A stretch of 64,000 nt of DNA from Blastococcus sp. CT_GayMR19. GTDB taxonomy: Bacteria > Actinomycetota > Actinomycetes > Mycobacteriales > Geodermatophilaceae. The stretch is from the NCBI RefSeq assembly GCF_004570385.1, contig NZ_SPQL01000011.1, positions 1 to 64,000 on the forward strand, written 5' to 3'. A program made the translations under genes and the position numbers. This document shows, piece after piece, positions 25,519 through 36,022 of this stretch (position 1 is its first letter; every line of letters starts with the position of its first letter). The notes beneath the pieces are model-generated. The model ran no database searches, was not told where the DNA came from, and saw nothing but the letters and a program-made list of their open reading frames with translations.

Positions 25519-26583
25519 TCACTGGCTCTCCTGCGTGCTGGACGGTTCGGCGGTCGGGGCGGCGGGTTCACCGAGGATCAGCGCCGCGACCGGGGGGACC
25601 GGTGGCAGTCCGCCGGCGGTGACCGGCCGCTCGAGCGGGGGGAGGACGGCGCCGCGTTGGGCGAGCTCGCGGGCCGCCTCGACGTAGCTGGTCGATCCGC
25701 GCGAGCCCGGGTCGTAGGTCAGGACCGACTGGCCGTACCCCGGAGCCTCGGAGACCCGGACGTTGCGAGGGATGACCGACGTGAGGACCAGGTCCCCGAA
25801 GTGGTTGCGCACCTCGTCCGCGACCTGGTCGGCCAGCTTCGTCCGGCCGTCGTACATGGTCAGCAGGATGGAGCGCACCGTGATGGCCGGATTGAGATGG
25901 GCCCGCACCAGATCGATGTTGGAGAGCAGCTGCCCGAGCCCCTCCAGCGCGTAGTACTCGCACTGGATCGGGATGAGCACCTCGTCGCCGGCCACCAGGG
26001 CGTTGAGGGTCAGCAGACCCAGGGACGGCGGACAGTCGATGAGCACGTAGTGCGGCCGCTGCTCCTCCGGTAGGGCCGAGATGTGCGCCTCGATCGCGCG
26101 GCGCAGCCGGTGCTCACGGGCGACCACGGAGACCAGCTCGATCTCGGCACCGGCGAGGTCGATCGTCGCGGGGACGCAGCGCAGGTTCGGGCTCGCCGTC
26201 GTCGGGTGGACCACCTCGGACAGCGTGCTGTCACCGACCAGGGCGTCGTAGACGGACGGGGTGCCCACCGTGTGCTCGACACCGAGAGCCGTGCTCGTGT
26301 TGCCCTGCGGATCGAGGTCGATGACCAGGGTGCGCAGCCCGTAGAGAGCCAGGGCGACGCCGAGGTTGACCGTCGACGTCGTCTTGCCGACGCCGCCCTT
26401 CTGGTTGGCGATCGTGATGATCCGGATCCGGCTCGGCGCCGGGAACGGCTCCTGATCGGCGGCATGGAGCACGCGCGTGGCGCGCAGCGCCTCCATGGCG
26501 ATCGGGCTGTCCCAGTCCGACCCGGCCGAAGATGCCGAGTCGGTGGCGAGACTGCTCCGCAGCCGCTCACCCGGGTCGGTCAT
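25519..26583 (-). CDS. parA: Chromosome partitioning ATPase ParA
   Basis: 354-aa Walker-type ATPase that moves ParB-parS complexes. The deviant Walker A is [14 protein letters not shown] (about residues 75-88), the second lysine is in QKGG, motif A' is [15 protein letters not shown], and Walker B is [13 protein letters not shown]. The first 65 residues are a variable tail, as in many actinobacterial ParAs. The ATG at 26583 follows AGGAAGGA, and the frame upstream is not protein-like. Two parS-like sites lie in the 100-nt gap between rsmG and parA. Confidence 0.97.
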   Translation of the reverse strand: MTDPGERLRSSLATDSASSAGSDWDSPIAMEALRATRVLHAADQEPFPAPSRIRIITIANQKGGVGKTTSTVNLGVALALYGLRTLVIDLDPQGNTSTALGVEHTVGTPSVYDALVGDSTLSEVVHPTTASPNLRCVPATIDLAGAEIELVSVVAREHRLRRAIEAHISALPEEQRPHYVLIDCPPSLGLLTLNALVAGDEVLIPIQCEYYALEGLGQLLSNIDLVRAHLNPAITVRSILLTMYDGRTKLADQVADEVRNHFGDLVLTSVIPRNVRVSEAPGYGQSVLTYDPGSRGSTSYVEAARELAQRGAVLPPLERPVTAGGLPPVPPVAALILGEPAAPTAEPSSTQESQ

Positions 26584-26605
26584 CGCGGGTCCTTCCTGAC
26601 GATCC

Positions 26606-26619
26606 GTTTCACGTGGAAC
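26606..26619. other. parS: parS-like site upstream of parA
   Basis: GTTTCACGTGGAAC, one half matching the actinobacterial consensus exactly. It lies 20 nt from the next site. Confidence 0.8.
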
Positions 26620-26637
26620 CGATCGAAGTGCTGTCCC

Positions 26638-26653
26638 TGTTCCACGTGGAACA
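26638..26653. other. parS: parS-like site upstream of parA (perfect palindrome)
   Basis: TGTTCCACGTGGAACA, a perfect 16-bp palindrome in the rsmG-parA gap, beside the site at 26606. Confidence 0.8.
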
Positions 26654-26683
26654 GAAGGTCGGGCTGTGCGGCGCGCGGCCCGG

Positions 26684-27454
26684 TCACCGCGCTCCACGCG
26701 TCATGACCACCACGGTAGTGGCAGCGTCGCCGAGCGCCGCACCGACTGCCCGGGCGTGGACGTCGCGCATTCCGGCTGCGGCCAGCTCCGGCAGCAGCGC
26801 GGGCAGCTCCTCCACCGCCCGCGTGCCGACGAGGGCGACCAGCTGGGTGCCGGGCCGCATCAGTCCGCGGCACCAGCCGACGAGCCGGGGGAGCGGCGCC
26901 ACGGCCCGAGCGGTGACGACGTCGACCGTCCCCACCGCGCCCACGACGGACCGGTCCTCGGCCCGGCCGCGCACCACCCGCCAGCGGGGACCAACGCTGC
27001 CCCCCGGGCGGTCGTCGAGGCGGGCACCGGCCTCCAGCTGCGCGAGCTCGGCGACGGCCTCCTCGAGGAAATCCACCCGCCGGGCCATCGGCTCCACCAG
27101 GGTAACCGTCAGATCGGGCCGGGCGAGGCCCAACGGGATGCCCGGCAGGCCCGCACCGCTGCCCACGTCCACGACCCGGGCGCCCTGGGGGACGGCCTCG
27201 GCCACGGCAGCGCTGTTGAGCACGTGCCGCTCCCACAGCCGAGGGACCTCCCGCGGGCCGATCAGGCCGCGGACGACGCCGTCACCGGCCAGCCGGGCGA
27301 CGTAGCGCTCGGCCGCGGGCAGCGCCTCCGCGAACACCCGGGCCGCGGCCGCCGGCGCGACGGGGCCGGCGGCCCCGCCCCGCGGGCGGTCGTCGGGAGC
27401 CCCGCCCGCGGGGTGGGGGAGTTCGCCGTGCTGCCCGGAGGCGCGTCCGCTCAC
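26684..27454 (-). CDS. rsmG: 16S rRNA (guanine(527)-N7)-methyltransferase
   Basis: 256-aa SAM-dependent methyltransferase (GidB). SAM motif I is VVDVGSGAGLPGIPLGLARP (about residues 92-111), preceded by LWERHVLNSAAVAE, and the downstream VTARAVAPL motif is typical. It modifies G527 in the decoding centre of 16S rRNA; loss gives low-level streptomycin resistance in other bacteria. GTG 27454 overlaps the jag stop by 4 nt, so it is in the rpmH to parB direction cluster. An N-terminal extension of about 35 residues (Gly/Pro-rich) is present. Confidence 0.95.
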   Translation of the reverse strand: MSGRASGQHGELPHPAGGAPDDRPRGGAAGPVAPAAAARVFAEALPAAERYVARLAGDGVVRGLIGPREVPRLWERHVLNSAAVAEAVPQGARVVDVGSGAGLPGIPLGLARPDLTVTLVEPMARRVDFLEEAVAELAQLEAGARLDDRPGGSVGPRWRVVRGRAEDRSVVGAVGTVDVVTARAVAPLPRLVGWCRGLMRPGTQLVALVGTRAVEELPALLPELAAAGMRDVHARAVGAALGDAATTVVVMTRGAR

Positions 27455-28173
27455 TTGTCGGGCAGGACCACGACTCGCCGGTTCGGCTCCTCGCCCTCCG
27501 ACTCGCTGTGGACGCCGCTGACTCCGGCGATGACGTCGTGCACCACCTTGCGCTCGAACGGGTTCATGGCAGACAGGCGTTCGGGCTGCCGGCTCTGGGC
27601 GACACGCCGAGCTGCCTCGCCGGCCAGCGCGGTGAGGTCCGTACGCCGCTTGGCCCGGAACCCGCCGACGTCCAGCATCAGCCGGCTGCGCACGCCGGTG
27701 TCCTGCGCCACGGCCAGCCGGGTCAGCTCCTGGAGGGCCTCGAGCGTGGCGCCGTCGGGGCCGATCAGCGTGGTGAGGTTGCCGCCGACGATCGCCACCG
27801 ACGCCCGGTCACCCTCCACGTCGAGGTCGATGTCGCCGTCCACGTCGAGGATGTCGAGGAGCCGCTCGAGGTAGTCCCCCGCGACGTCACCCTCACGGAC
27901 CAGCGGGTCCCCGTCGTCGTCGTCCTCGTCGTCCTCGTCGTCCTCGTCGTCGTCCTCGGACTGCGCGGCAGCCGCACGCGGCACACCCGCCTCCTGCGTA
28001 CCGGCATCGGACGCCTCGAGGACTGCGTCGTCACTGGCGGCGTCGGCGTCGGGCAGGGAGTCGAGGTCGTCGGACGACGCCGAGGACGCCGGCGCCGTGT
28101 AGGCCGGGGCGGTGTCGGACAGTGTGGTGTCGGACACCGCGGTATCGGACGACGGCTGCTGTGGAGCACTCAC
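27451..28173 (-). CDS. jag: Jag/KhpB-type RNA-binding protein (KH and R3H domains)
   Basis: 240-aa protein. The first 100 residues are Ser/Asp/Ala-rich and include a run of acidic residues (SEDDDEDDEDDEDDDDGD) encoded by a trinucleotide-like repeat. A KH-like domain (about 105-165, with TTLIGPDGATLEALQ) and a C-terminal R3H domain (NPFERKVVHDVI and VSGVHSESEGEEPNRRV) follow. KhpB proteins bind RNA and link to cell elongation in Firmicutes; in Mycobacterium the homologue is Rv3920c. GTG 28173 has GGGAGG 7 nt upstream. The stop overlaps the rsmG start. Confidence 0.92.
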   Translation of the reverse strand: MSAPQQPSSDTAVSDTTLSDTAPAYTAPASSASSDDLDSLPDADAASDDAVLEASDAGTQEAGVPRAAAAQSEDDDEDDEDDEDDDDGDPLVREGDVAGDYLERLLDILDVDGDIDLDVEGDRASVAIVGGNLTTLIGPDGATLEALQELTRLAVAQDTGVRSRLMLDVGGFRAKRRTDLTALAGEAARRVAQSRQPERLSAMNPFERKVVHDVIAGVSGVHSESEGEEPNRRVVVLPDK

Positions 28174-28258
28174 GGAGGTTCCTCCCAGGTGGGGGCGGGT
28201 GGCCGGGGTATCCCCGGTGGTCGTGGGCCGGCGGGTGCAGGCGGGGCGTCGGTGCAGG

Positions 28259-29347
28259 TCAGCGGCGTTTGCGCTTGCCGCGGTTGGCCGGGCCCTGTCC
28301 GCCGGGCCGGGGCGCGGCGCCCTTCCCCGAGGCCTGGGACCCACCGCCACTGCCGCTGCCGTCCCCCGCGGTTCCGGGCGCACCGTCCCCCGCGCCGGTG
28401 GCGCCGGGAGCGTCGGCGTCGTTCTCGGGCAGCGTGGCGGTCGCCGGGCGTCCCGGCTTGCTGCGCACCGGCTTGGCGCCGGGCTTGGGAGCCAGCGACT
28501 TCGGGTCCACGTACGGCTTGTCGGCGTCCGCCTTGGCCTTGTGGGCGGCCGATCCGGGCGGCGGCAGCTTGCGCAGGATGAAGAACTGCTGGCCCAGGGT
28601 CCACAGGTTGTTGGTGAACCAGTAGAGGAGGACCCCGACCGGGAAGAAGAAGCCGGATACGAACAGGCTCAGCGGCATCCCGTAGAGCATGAACTTCTGC
28701 ACGGTGGCGGCCTGACCCTCGACCGGGCCCGAGCGCGACATGATCTGCTTCTGCGTGAAGAAGGTCGTGAAGCACATGATCACGATCAGCACGAAGGAGA
28801 CGGTCCGGATGCTGCCGTAGGAGCCGCCGGTGATCTCGAGGATCGCCCGCTCCTTCTCGCCCGACATGTCGAACGAGGACGAGATCGGGGCGCCGAACAG
28901 CTTGGCGCGGGCCGCCTCGTCGGTGAGCTCGGGCGACCAGCTGTAGAGGCCAGGCTTCCCGGGCGCCAGGCGGCGCAGCACGTGGAAGAGCGACAGGAAG
29001 ATCGGGATCTGCGGCAGGATCGGCAGGCACCCGGCCAGCGGGTTGACGCCGCGCTCCTTGAAGATCGCCTGCTGCGCCGCGGCCATGCCCTGGCGGTCGC
29101 TGCCGTACTGCTTGCGCAGCTTCGCGAGCTCCGGCTGGAGCTCCTGCATGGCCCGCTGCGACTTGACCTGCTTGACGAACAGCGGGAACAGCAGGATCCG
29201 GATCGTCACAACCAGAAAGACGATCGCCAGCACCCAGGCCAGGCCGGCAAGGCCGGATTCGGCCGGCGGATCACCGAACGCCAGGTTCCACAGCGCGTGC
29301 CAGCGTGCCATCACCCAGGAGATGCCGGTGTACAGCCAGTCAAGCAA
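28259..29347 (-). CDS. yidC: Membrane protein insertase YidC
   Basis: 362-aa Oxa1/YidC insertase of the short Gram-positive type without a large periplasmic domain. About five membrane segments are seen: [75 protein letters not shown]. The hydrophilic-groove arginine is in the first of these (VVTIRILLF). The C-terminal 90 residues are a Lys/Arg/Gly tail ending GKRKRR, likely ribosome-contacting. TTG at 29347 is chosen: AGGAG lies 7 nt upstream and the protein then begins at DWLYTG. It overlaps yidD by 8 nt. Confidence 0.95.
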   Translation of the reverse strand: MLDWLYTGISWVMARWHALWNLAFGDPPAESGLAGLAWVLAIVFLVVTIRILLFPLFVKQVKSQRAMQELQPELAKLRKQYGSDRQGMAAAQQAIFKERGVNPLAGCLPILPQIPIFLSLFHVLRRLAPGKPGLYSWSPELTDEAARAKLFGAPISSSFDMSGEKERAILEITGGSYGSIRTVSFVLIVIMCFTTFFTQKQIMSRSGPVEGQAATVQKFMLYGMPLSLFVSGFFFPVGVLLYWFTNNLWTLGQQFFILRKLPPPGSAAHKAKADADKPYVDPKSLAPKPGAKPVRSKPGRPATATLPENDADAPGATGAGDGAPGTAGDGSGSGGGSQASGKGAAPRPGGQGPANRGKRKRR

Positions 29348-29738
29348 CGGAGGACTCCTCGTTCGCCCGGCGGGGGTCCGTCGGGGTGGCTCGGTGGGGA
29401 GGATCGGGCCGGTCGCCCGGGGACGCCGGTGACGGCGCCGGGATGCTCGACGAGTGGCCGCCTTCTCCGGTTCCGGGGGAGGGCAGGGCCACACCCGGAA
29501 CGGGGTCGAAGCCACCCGGGTGCCAGGGCGCGCACTTGATCAGCCGGCGCAGCGCGAGACCGGTGCCGCGCCAGGCGCCGTGCCGCTCGACCGCCTCGGC
29601 CGCGTACGCACTGCAGGTCGGGTAGAAGCGGCAGCGAGGCGGAAGGGCAGGGCTGATCGCCCGGGAGTAGAAACCGATGGCCGCCAGCAGCGCGCGCCCG
29701 ACGGGGGAGCGGCGGCGATCGACTGCGGCGCCGCTCAC
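29340..29738 (-). CDS. yidD: Membrane protein insertion efficiency factor YidD
   Basis: 132-aa. The conserved core is the YidD signature: [36 protein letters not shown] and [20 protein letters not shown] (about residues 22-80). An unusual C-terminal tail of about 50 residues is rich in Pro and Ser (usual YidD length is 70-90), overlapping the yidC start. GTG 29738 overlaps the rnpA stop (GTGA). YidD assists membrane insertion together with YidC. Confidence 0.93.
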   Translation of the reverse strand: MSGAAVDRRRSPVGRALLAAIGFYSRAISPALPPRCRFYPTCSAYAAEAVERHGAWRGTGLALRRLIKCAPWHPGGFDPVPGVALPSPGTGEGGHSSSIPAPSPASPGDRPDPPHRATPTDPRRANEESSVA

Positions 29739-30127
29739 GAGGACCGCGACCCGTCGCCCAGGAGACGGCTCATCCCGGCGGAGAGGTCGCGCCGGAGGAC
29801 CGCCGAGCCTGCCGCGGCCGCCTCGGGCCGGGCCCGGACGACCAGGTCGGCCGTCGGGGGGAACCGGTGCAGTTCGGCACGGACGGCGGCCCGCAGCTGG
29901 CGGGTGACGCGGTGGCGCACCACCGAGTTGCCGACCGCCTTGCCGACCACGAAACCGGCCCGCGGGCCGGTCGGCGGCGCCTGGCTCGACGCCGGGCCAC
30001 CGGCCGCCGGAGCGGGCCGTTCGGGGAGGTAGTGGAGCACCATGGTCGGTCGCCCGGCGCGTCGGCCGGACCGGACGACCGCGGTGAACTCCGGACGCCG
30101 GCGCAGGCGGGCCTGCGCGGGCAACAC
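29735..30127 (-). CDS. rnpA: Ribonuclease P protein component
   Basis: 130-aa protein that binds the M1 RNA to process tRNA 5' ends. Family signature: [18 protein letters not shown], then [25 protein letters not shown] (RNR motif, about residues 58-82), and [10 protein letters not shown]. An Ala/Pro insertion of about 15 residues follows the VLHYLPER strand. GTG 30127 lies 1 nt after the rpmH stop. The RNA partner gene rnpB is not in this window. Confidence 0.95.
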   Translation of the reverse strand: MLPAQARLRRRPEFTAVVRSGRRAGRPTMVLHYLPERPAPAAGGPASSQAPPTGPRAGFVVGKAVGNSVVRHRVTRQLRAAVRAELHRFPPTADLVVRARPEAAAAGSAVLRRDLSAGMSRLLGDGSRSS

Positions 30128-30128
30128 G

Positions 30129-30266
30129 TCAGGCGGAGAGGTTCTCGCGACCCTTGCGCCGACGACCGGCGAGGATCGCCCGGCCCGCGCGGGTCCGCAT
30201 CCGCAGCCGGAAACCGTGGGTCTTGGACCGGCGTCGGTTGTTCGGCTGGAACGTGCGCTTGCTCAC
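30129..30266 (-). CDS. rpmH: 50S ribosomal protein L34
   Basis: 45-aa basic protein: [15 protein letters not shown], then [16 protein letters not shown], then [14 protein letters not shown], the complete L34 pattern. The GTG start at 30266 has GGGAG 6 nt upstream. It is the first gene of the leftward cluster rpmH-rnpA-yidD-yidC-jag-rsmG. Its promoter must lie in the rpmH-dnaA spacer; a TATGCT hexamer on this strand at 30419-30424 is a candidate -10 box. Confidence 0.97.
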   Translation of the reverse strand: MSKRTFQPNNRRRSKTHGFRLRMRTRAGRAILAGRRRKGRENLSA

Positions 30267-30908
30267 GAAGTACTCCCACTACATGGCATCGACGGTGCGT
30301 ACCCGTCGGTGGACGGGGACGCGCGGGGGACCGGTGAACGGCCGGAGCCGCACCCCGGCAACCCCGGAAGCTGGTTCTGCGGACCGGCACACGTCGGAGC
30401 CGTCCACAGACTCAGGCCAGCATAACCGAGAGAGCGCGAGGACCGGCGGGCGGCCGCATGCGGACCGCCCATGGTCCCCCCGGACGGCCCGTCGGGGCAC
30501 GCGGACGCGCCGTGGTGGGCGGACCGGCTGGGGACGCCGACGCGCCGGGACCGTCTCCCCGAGCGTTGCCGGGCTGTGGACGGGGCTGTTAGCGTCGCCG
30601 TCGCCCCAGGTCGCAGGACAGGGTCGAGCGGGTGGGCCGATCCCGGTGGTCGACCGCGTCCGCAACAGCGCAACCTCAGCCAGATCCCGGCTCTGACCAG
30701 CAGATATGCGGGTCACGGTCAGGAGTGGGAGGAAGCGCCGCACGATCGGTCCCCGGCCGTGCACACCCTGTGGACACCGGTGTGGAACCAGTGTGTCCGT
30801 GCGTCCACAACGGGGCACCGCCACGGTGGACACGAAGCGCGCGGGGATACCGGTCCCGGGACCTGCCCGGGGGCGACCGGGGTCGACTGCAATGGGAGGA
30901 CGGGCCGC
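30267..30908. promoter_or_regulatory. rpmH-dnaA intergenic region with DnaA-box-like sequences
   Basis: 642 nt without a gene. It must contain the divergent promoters of rpmH and dnaA. DnaA-box-like 9-mers related to TTGTCCACA are visible. One match of 8/9 is TGTGGACAC at 30769-30777 (complement GTGTCCACA). Weaker matches (7/9) lie at 30400-30408, 30575-30583 and 30801-30809. They could autoregulate dnaA. The segment is otherwise GC-rich without obvious repeats. Confidence 0.6.
30419..30424 (-). promoter_or_regulatory. Candidate -10 box of the rpmH promoter
   Basis: TATGCT on the minus strand, giving a leader of about 145 nt before the rpmH start. No convincing -35 box is seen. Confidence 0.35.
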
Positions 30909-32750
30909 ATGGCGGACGCCACGCTGGACCTGGCAACGGTCTGGGACCAGATCCGCGAACGGCTGGCGACGAGTCTGTCCCCGCAGCAGAACGCGATGCT
31001 GAACCTGACCCGTCCCCTCGGGCTGGTCGAGGACACGGCGGTGCTGGCCGCGCCCAACGAGTTCACCCAGACCGTGCTCGAGTCCCGGATGCGCCGAGTG
31101 CTCGCCGAGGCACTGTCCGAGCAGTTCGGCCGGGACATCCGGGTCGCCGTGCAGCTCGAGGACGCACCGGCCGGGCCGCCGGCCGACACCCGCGACGAGG
31201 AGCCCACCCGCCGTCCCTGGTCCGACGCCGAGGCGCAGCGTGCCGAGGAGGACCGCGCCACCCGCGACCGCGCCGACGACGGGCGGAGCGCGTTCGGCGT
31301 CCGGACCGACGCGGTCGGGACGCCGCCGTGGGACCGGGGCTCCGGAGACGCGCTGTCCGGCCGCTCCGACGCCGAGGCCCGGGAACTGCGGTCGGTGGAC
31401 GGCCCGACGCCGCGGCCGGTGGACCGCGGAGCCCCCGAGGACTGGAGCACGCAGACCTGGGGGACCGGGTCCGCGGAGCCGGCCGGCGGCACGCAACCGC
31501 CCGGCGGCACGCACGCTGCCGGCGGTCTGGGCGGGCGCGACTGGGGCGGCTCGGAGGACGACTCGTCGGCCGACGTGCTGCCCTTCGACCTCGACGTCCC
31601 CGCCGACCAGCGCGCCGGTCGGCCCGGGAACGGCCGCGGCCGACGTCCCGACAGCCGGGGCGGCTACGGGCGGGACGCCGGGGGAGGGTTCGCCGACCGC
31701 CGTCCGGCCGGCCTGGACCCGGGTCTGAACCCCAAGTACGTCTTCGACTCCTTCGTCATCGGCAACAGCAACCGGTTCGCCCATGCCGCGGCGGTCGCCG
31801 TCGCCGAGGCGCCGGCCCGCGCGTACAACCCGCTGTTCATCTACGGCGAATCCGGGCTGGGGAAGACCCACCTGCTGCACGCGATCGGGCACTACGCGGC
31901 CCGGATGTTCCCCAACGTGCGCGTCCGGTACGTGAGCACCGAGGAGTTCACCAACGAGTTCATCAACCTCGTGCACTCCGGCCGGGCCGAGGAGTTCCGC
32001 CGGCGCTTCCGGGACATCGACTTCCTGCTGATCGACGACATCCAGTTCCTGGAGCGGGCGGAGCGCACGCAGGAGGAGTTCTTCCACACCTTCAACACGC
32101 TGCACAACGCCAGCAAGCAGATCGTCATCACCTCCGACCGCGCGCCGAAGAAGCTGACGACGCTGGAGGACCGGCTGCGCACCCGCTTCGAGTGGGGCCT
32201 GATCACCGACGTCCAGGCGCCCGACCTGGAGACCCGCATCGCGATCCTGCGGAAGAAGGCCTGGGGCGAGCGGCTGCAGGTGCCCGACGCCGTGCTGGAG
32301 TTCATCGCCAGCAAGGTGCAGACCAACATCCGCGAGCTCGAGGGCGCGCTCATCCGCGTGACCGCGTTCGCCAGTCTCAACAAGCAGCAGGTGGACCTCC
32401 CGCTGGCCGAGCTCGTGCTGAAGGACCTGATCAGCGACGAGCAGGGCCCGCAGATCACCGCGGCGATCATCATGGCCGCGACCGCGGAGTACTTCTCCGT
32501 GACGATGGAGGAGCTGCAGGGCGCCAACCGCAGCCGCACGCTGGTCAACGCCCGCCAGATCGCCATGTACCTGTGCCGTGAGCTCACCGAGCTGTCCCTG
32601 CCGCGGATCGGGGCCTCGTTCGGGGGCAAGGACCACACGACGGTCATGCACGCGGTCAAGAAGATCACCAACCTGATGAGCGAGCGCCGCGCGACCTACA
32701 CACAGGTCACCGAGCTCACCGCCCGGATCAAGAGCCGGGCCCGCCAGTGA
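30909..32750 (+). CDS. dnaA: Chromosomal replication initiator protein DnaA
   Basis: 613-aa AAA+ initiator. Domain I is about residues 5-85 ([20 protein letters not shown]). An unusually long disordered domain II (about 85-270) is rich in Arg, Asp and Gly. Domain III has Walker [16 protein letters not shown] near residue 314 and Walker [11 protein letters not shown], with sensor [10 protein letters not shown]. Domain IV ends with the DNA-binding signature [15 protein letters not shown]. Long domain II is typical of actinobacteria. ATG 30909 lies 8 nt after GGGAGGA. It binds the oriC downstream. Confidence 0.98.
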   Translation: MADATLDLATVWDQIRERLATSLSPQQNAMLNLTRPLGLVEDTAVLAAPNEFTQTVLESRMRRVLAEALSEQFGRDIRVAVQLEDAPAGPPADTRDEEPTRRPWSDAEAQRAEEDRATRDRADDGRSAFGVRTDAVGTPPWDRGSGDALSGRSDAEARELRSVDGPTPRPVDRGAPEDWSTQTWGTGSAEPAGGTQPPGGTHAAGGLGGRDWGGSEDDSSADVLPFDLDVPADQRAGRPGNGRGRRPDSRGGYGRDAGGGFADRRPAGLDPGLNPKYVFDSFVIGNSNRFAHAAAVAVAEAPARAYNPLFIYGESGLGKTHLLHAIGHYAARMFPNVRVRYVSTEEFTNEFINLVHSGRAEEFRRRFRDIDFLLIDDIQFLERAERTQEEFFHTFNTLHNASKQIVITSDRAPKKLTTLEDRLRTRFEWGLITDVQAPDLETRIAILRKKAWGERLQVPDAVLEFIASKVQTNIRELEGALIRVTAFASLNKQQVDLPLAELVLKDLISDEQGPQITAAIIMAATAEYFSVTMEELQGANRSRTLVNARQIAMYLCRELTELSLPRIGASFGGKDHTTVMHAVKKITNLMSERRATYTQVTELTARIKSRARQ

Positions 32751-32754
32751 CACC

Positions 32755-32854
32755 GTCGTCCTCCGGACGACACCGCTTCCAATTGCCGTCCCCCAGCACG
32801 CGGAGCCGTTGAGTCGTGCCTGCGCGGGAGCCTCCGGCCCCCACCCGGCCCGAC
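32755..32854. repeat. Dispersed palindromic repeat, copy after dnaA
   Basis: The head GTCGTCC-TCC-GGACGAC (32755-32771) is followed by ACACCGC, GCCGTCCCCC, GAGCCGTTGAGTCGTGCC, TGCGCGGGAGCCTCCGG and CACCCGGCCCGAC. These correspond in order to segments of the 113-bp unit at 21.4-21.9 kb, with more divergence. It begins 4 nt after the dnaA stop. Confidence 0.75.
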
Positions 32855-33410
32855 GGGTGCCGTCCCCCTGCTACGAGGAGCATGTTCGTGGGCCGGTCAC
32901 TATCCACAGCCGCGGATCCCGCCGGACACCTCGGGGACACCCGTTCGTCACCGCCCTTCCCGGCCGGTCGGCGGCCCGACGCGGTCGACTCGTCGAGAAG
33001 TTGTCCCCAGGAATGTGCACAGGCTGGGGAGATCTCTGCCGGAGCCGTGTGACGGCTCGGCCGGTCGACGGAGCCGGTATCCGGGGCGGCTGTCAACGGG
33101 GCCTGGCCGTTTCCCGGAATCGGGCGTTGACCTGCGCGGACGCCCTCGGACGCCTGCGGACGCCGCGGACGTGCACCTTCGGCCGACACGCCTCGGGACG
33201 CCCCTGTTGCCGGTCCCTCGCCGGTCTGGGGACGGAGCGGGGAGAGGCAGGGGAGAGCAGGTGGACGGCGGACGGTCACGGTGCACAACCGTCGAGATGT
33301 CCACGTGTCGACACAGGAAGGACGGTCACCACCCACAGCCGGCCAACAGGCGCATTCGGCCACTGAGCAGCGGGAACGGCCTCGATCCCCAGCTTCCACA
33401 CGTGTGATGA

Positions 33411-33450
33411 CGAAGATGAGTTATTTGGATCGAGAATTCCTTGAACCACA
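33411..33450. other. AT-rich stretch, candidate DNA unwinding element
   Basis: A stretch of markedly lower GC than everything around it, 235-275 nt upstream of dnaN. Confidence 0.45.
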
Positions 33451-33684
33451 CTCTGGGTGGGGACCGTGCGTTCAGAGGTGCCCAGGGCGGTCAAAGAGAC
33501 GCCAATAGGGACCGGCGTTCCCCCGAGGGGCCGCAGCAGGCACGATGAGCACCGCACCGGGGCCGGACGAGCGGGGACGCCGGAGACCGGGTGCACCGAC
33601 GGACGAGAAGATCCGCCCCTCCGGGCCCCGCCATCAGGCGGGACCCCGGCCGGGCGGCGGGCAGAGGCTGGGGTGGGTCGAGAG

Positions 33685-34836
33685 ATGAAGTTCCGGGTGG
33701 CACGTGAGGTGCTCGCCGACGCCGTCGCGTGGACGGCGCGCAGCCTGCCGCCGCGGCCGTCGGTACCTGTCCTGGCCGGGATCCTGCTCGAGATCGACGG
33801 CAACACGCTGTCGGTCTCCGGATTCGACTACGAGGTGTCGGCGCGCGCCGAGGTCGACGTGCAGGCCACCGAGAGCGGACGGGTCCTGGTGCCGGGCCGG
33901 CTGCTGGCCGAGATCACCCGTGCGCTCCCGCCGCACCCGGTGGAGATCACCGCCGAGGGCCCCCGCCTGGCCATCACCTGCGGAAACGCCCGTTTCAGTC
34001 TTCCGACGCTGCCGGTCGAGGACTACCCCTCGCTGCCGTCCATGCCCTCCTCCGCCGGCCTGGTCGACAGCGACGTCTTCGCCGAGGCGGTCAGCCAGGT
34101 CGCCGTCGCGGCGGGCCGGGACGACACCCTCCCGATGCTGACCGGCGTCCGGCTGGAGATCGAGGACGACCTGATCACCCTGGCCGCGACCGACCGGTAC
34201 CGGCTGGCCGTGCGCGAGTTCGCCTGGCGGCCGGAGACCTCAGGGGTGTCCGCCGCGGTGCTGGTGCCGGCCCGGACGCTCGCCGACGCGGCGAAGACGC
34301 TGACCAGCGGCCCGGAGATCGTCGTCTCGCTGTCCTCGGGCAGCGCCGGCGAGGGCATCCTCGGCCTGTCGGGCAAGGACCGGCAGACGACGACGCGGCT
34401 CCTGGACGCCGAGTTCGTCAAGTACCGGGCCATCATGCCGAGCGAGTCCGCCTCGCACGCGACGCTGCCGGTCGGGCTGTTCACCGATGCCGCCAAGCGC
34501 GTGGCCCTGGTCGCCGAGCGCGGCACCCCCCTGCGCTGCGAGTTCACCCAGGGCCAGGTGACGCTGCGGGCCGGCGGCACCGACGACGAGGGGCAGGCCG
34601 AGGAACGCTGCGACGTCGAGTTCGACGGCGAACCCCTGACCATCGGCTTCAACCCGACGTTCCTGCTCGACGGCCTGGCCGCCGTGCACACCGAGCGGGC
34701 GCGGATGAACTTCACCAGCCCGCTCAAGCCCGCCGTGCTCTCCGGTGTCGAGGAGCAGCAGACCGACGACGGGAAGCCCGCGGAGCGACCGGGCAGCTAC
34801 CGGTACCTGATCATGCCGGTGCGGCTGCCCGGCTGA
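33685..34836 (+). CDS. dnaN: DNA polymerase III subunit beta (sliding clamp)
   Basis: 383-aa ring-forming clamp with three structurally similar domains of about 125 residues. Landmarks: MKFRVAREVLADAVAWTARS at the start, LPVEDYPSLPSMPS, LPMLTGVRLEIEDDLITLAATDRYRLAVREF, and the C-terminal YRYLIMPVRLPG of the partner-binding pocket. Length is typical. ATG 33685 is the start expected for the family; the ribosome-binding site is weak. It is first in the dnaN-gnd-recF-DUF721 series. Confidence 0.98.
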   Translation: MKFRVAREVLADAVAWTARSLPPRPSVPVLAGILLEIDGNTLSVSGFDYEVSARAEVDVQATESGRVLVPGRLLAEITRALPPHPVEITAEGPRLAITCGNARFSLPTLPVEDYPSLPSMPSSAGLVDSDVFAEAVSQVAVAAGRDDTLPMLTGVRLEIEDDLITLAATDRYRLAVREFAWRPETSGVSAAVLVPARTLADAAKTLTSGPEIVVSLSSGSAGEGILGLSGKDRQTTTRLLDAEFVKYRAIMPSESASHATLPVGLFTDAAKRVALVAERGTPLRCEFTQGQVTLRAGGTDDEGQAEERCDVEFDGEPLTIGFNPTFLLDGLAAVHTERARMNFTSPLKPAVLSGVEEQQTDDGKPAERPGSYRYLIMPVRLPG

Positions 34837-34877
34837 CCGCGGCTGACAGTCCTTCCCGCTTCCGAGGGCCGGCTGTC

Positions 34878-34890
34878 CCCGCTTCGCGGG
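34878..34890 (+). terminator. Small hairpin between dnaN and gnd
   Basis: CCCGC-TTC-GCGGG at 34878-34890; a related CGCTTCGCGGG follows at 34903. Both are short and may be repeat fragments rather than terminators. Confidence 0.3.
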
Positions 34891-34976
34891 CAGGTTGTTC
34901 CTCGCTTCGCGGGAAAGGGCCCCGGCCAGCACGATGAGGGACCGAGTTTCGAGAACCGCCGAGAGGGGACGACGTC

Positions 34977-35909
<933 letters not shown>

Positions 35910-35934
35910 GGCACCGCACGTCCTATCCGGCCAC

Positions 35935-35997
35935 GATGGCCATTGTGGCCGGGCCGGCGGTCGGCCGCCGTCCGCGATCGGGGCCACAATGGCCATC
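35935..35997. repeat. Perfect 16-bp inverted repeat between gnd and recF
   Basis: GATGGCCATTGTGGCC (35935-35950) and its exact complement GGCCACAATGGCCATC (35982-35997) flank 31 nt that themselves contain GGCGG-TCGG-CCGCC. It can fold into a long cruciform or hairpin and may act as a terminator; the CCATTG/CAATGG core resembles the palindrome at 40593. Confidence 0.8.
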
Positions 35998-36022
35998 TCG
36001 GCCCTTCGGGGGCGGGTGACGG

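Larger units (their letters stand above)
32751..33684. other. oriC: Putative oriC (dnaA-dnaN intergenic region)
   Basis: 934 nt without a gene. It starts with a copy of the dispersed repeat family (32755-32854). DnaA-box-like 9-mers follow: CTATCCACA at 32900-32908 (8/9 against TTATCCACA), TTGTCCCCA at 33001-33009 (8/9), and weaker ones at 33014-33022, 33280-33288 and 33297-33305. An AT-rich stretch at 33411-33450, containing GAGTTATTTGGATC and GAGAATTCC, stands out and is a candidate unwinding element next to dnaN. Gene context is that of all known actinobacterial origins. Confidence 0.8.

Noticed and set aside
27901-27960. Trinucleotide-like repeat as a phase-variable tract
   Set aside because: It encodes the acidic stretch of Jag in frame; units of 3 would change only the number of acidic residues, so no switching is implied.
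32809-33407. Several 70-185 codon ORFs between dnaA and dnaN
   Set aside because: They overlap one another on both strands in the origin region, and none has recognisable sequence or ribosome-binding sites.
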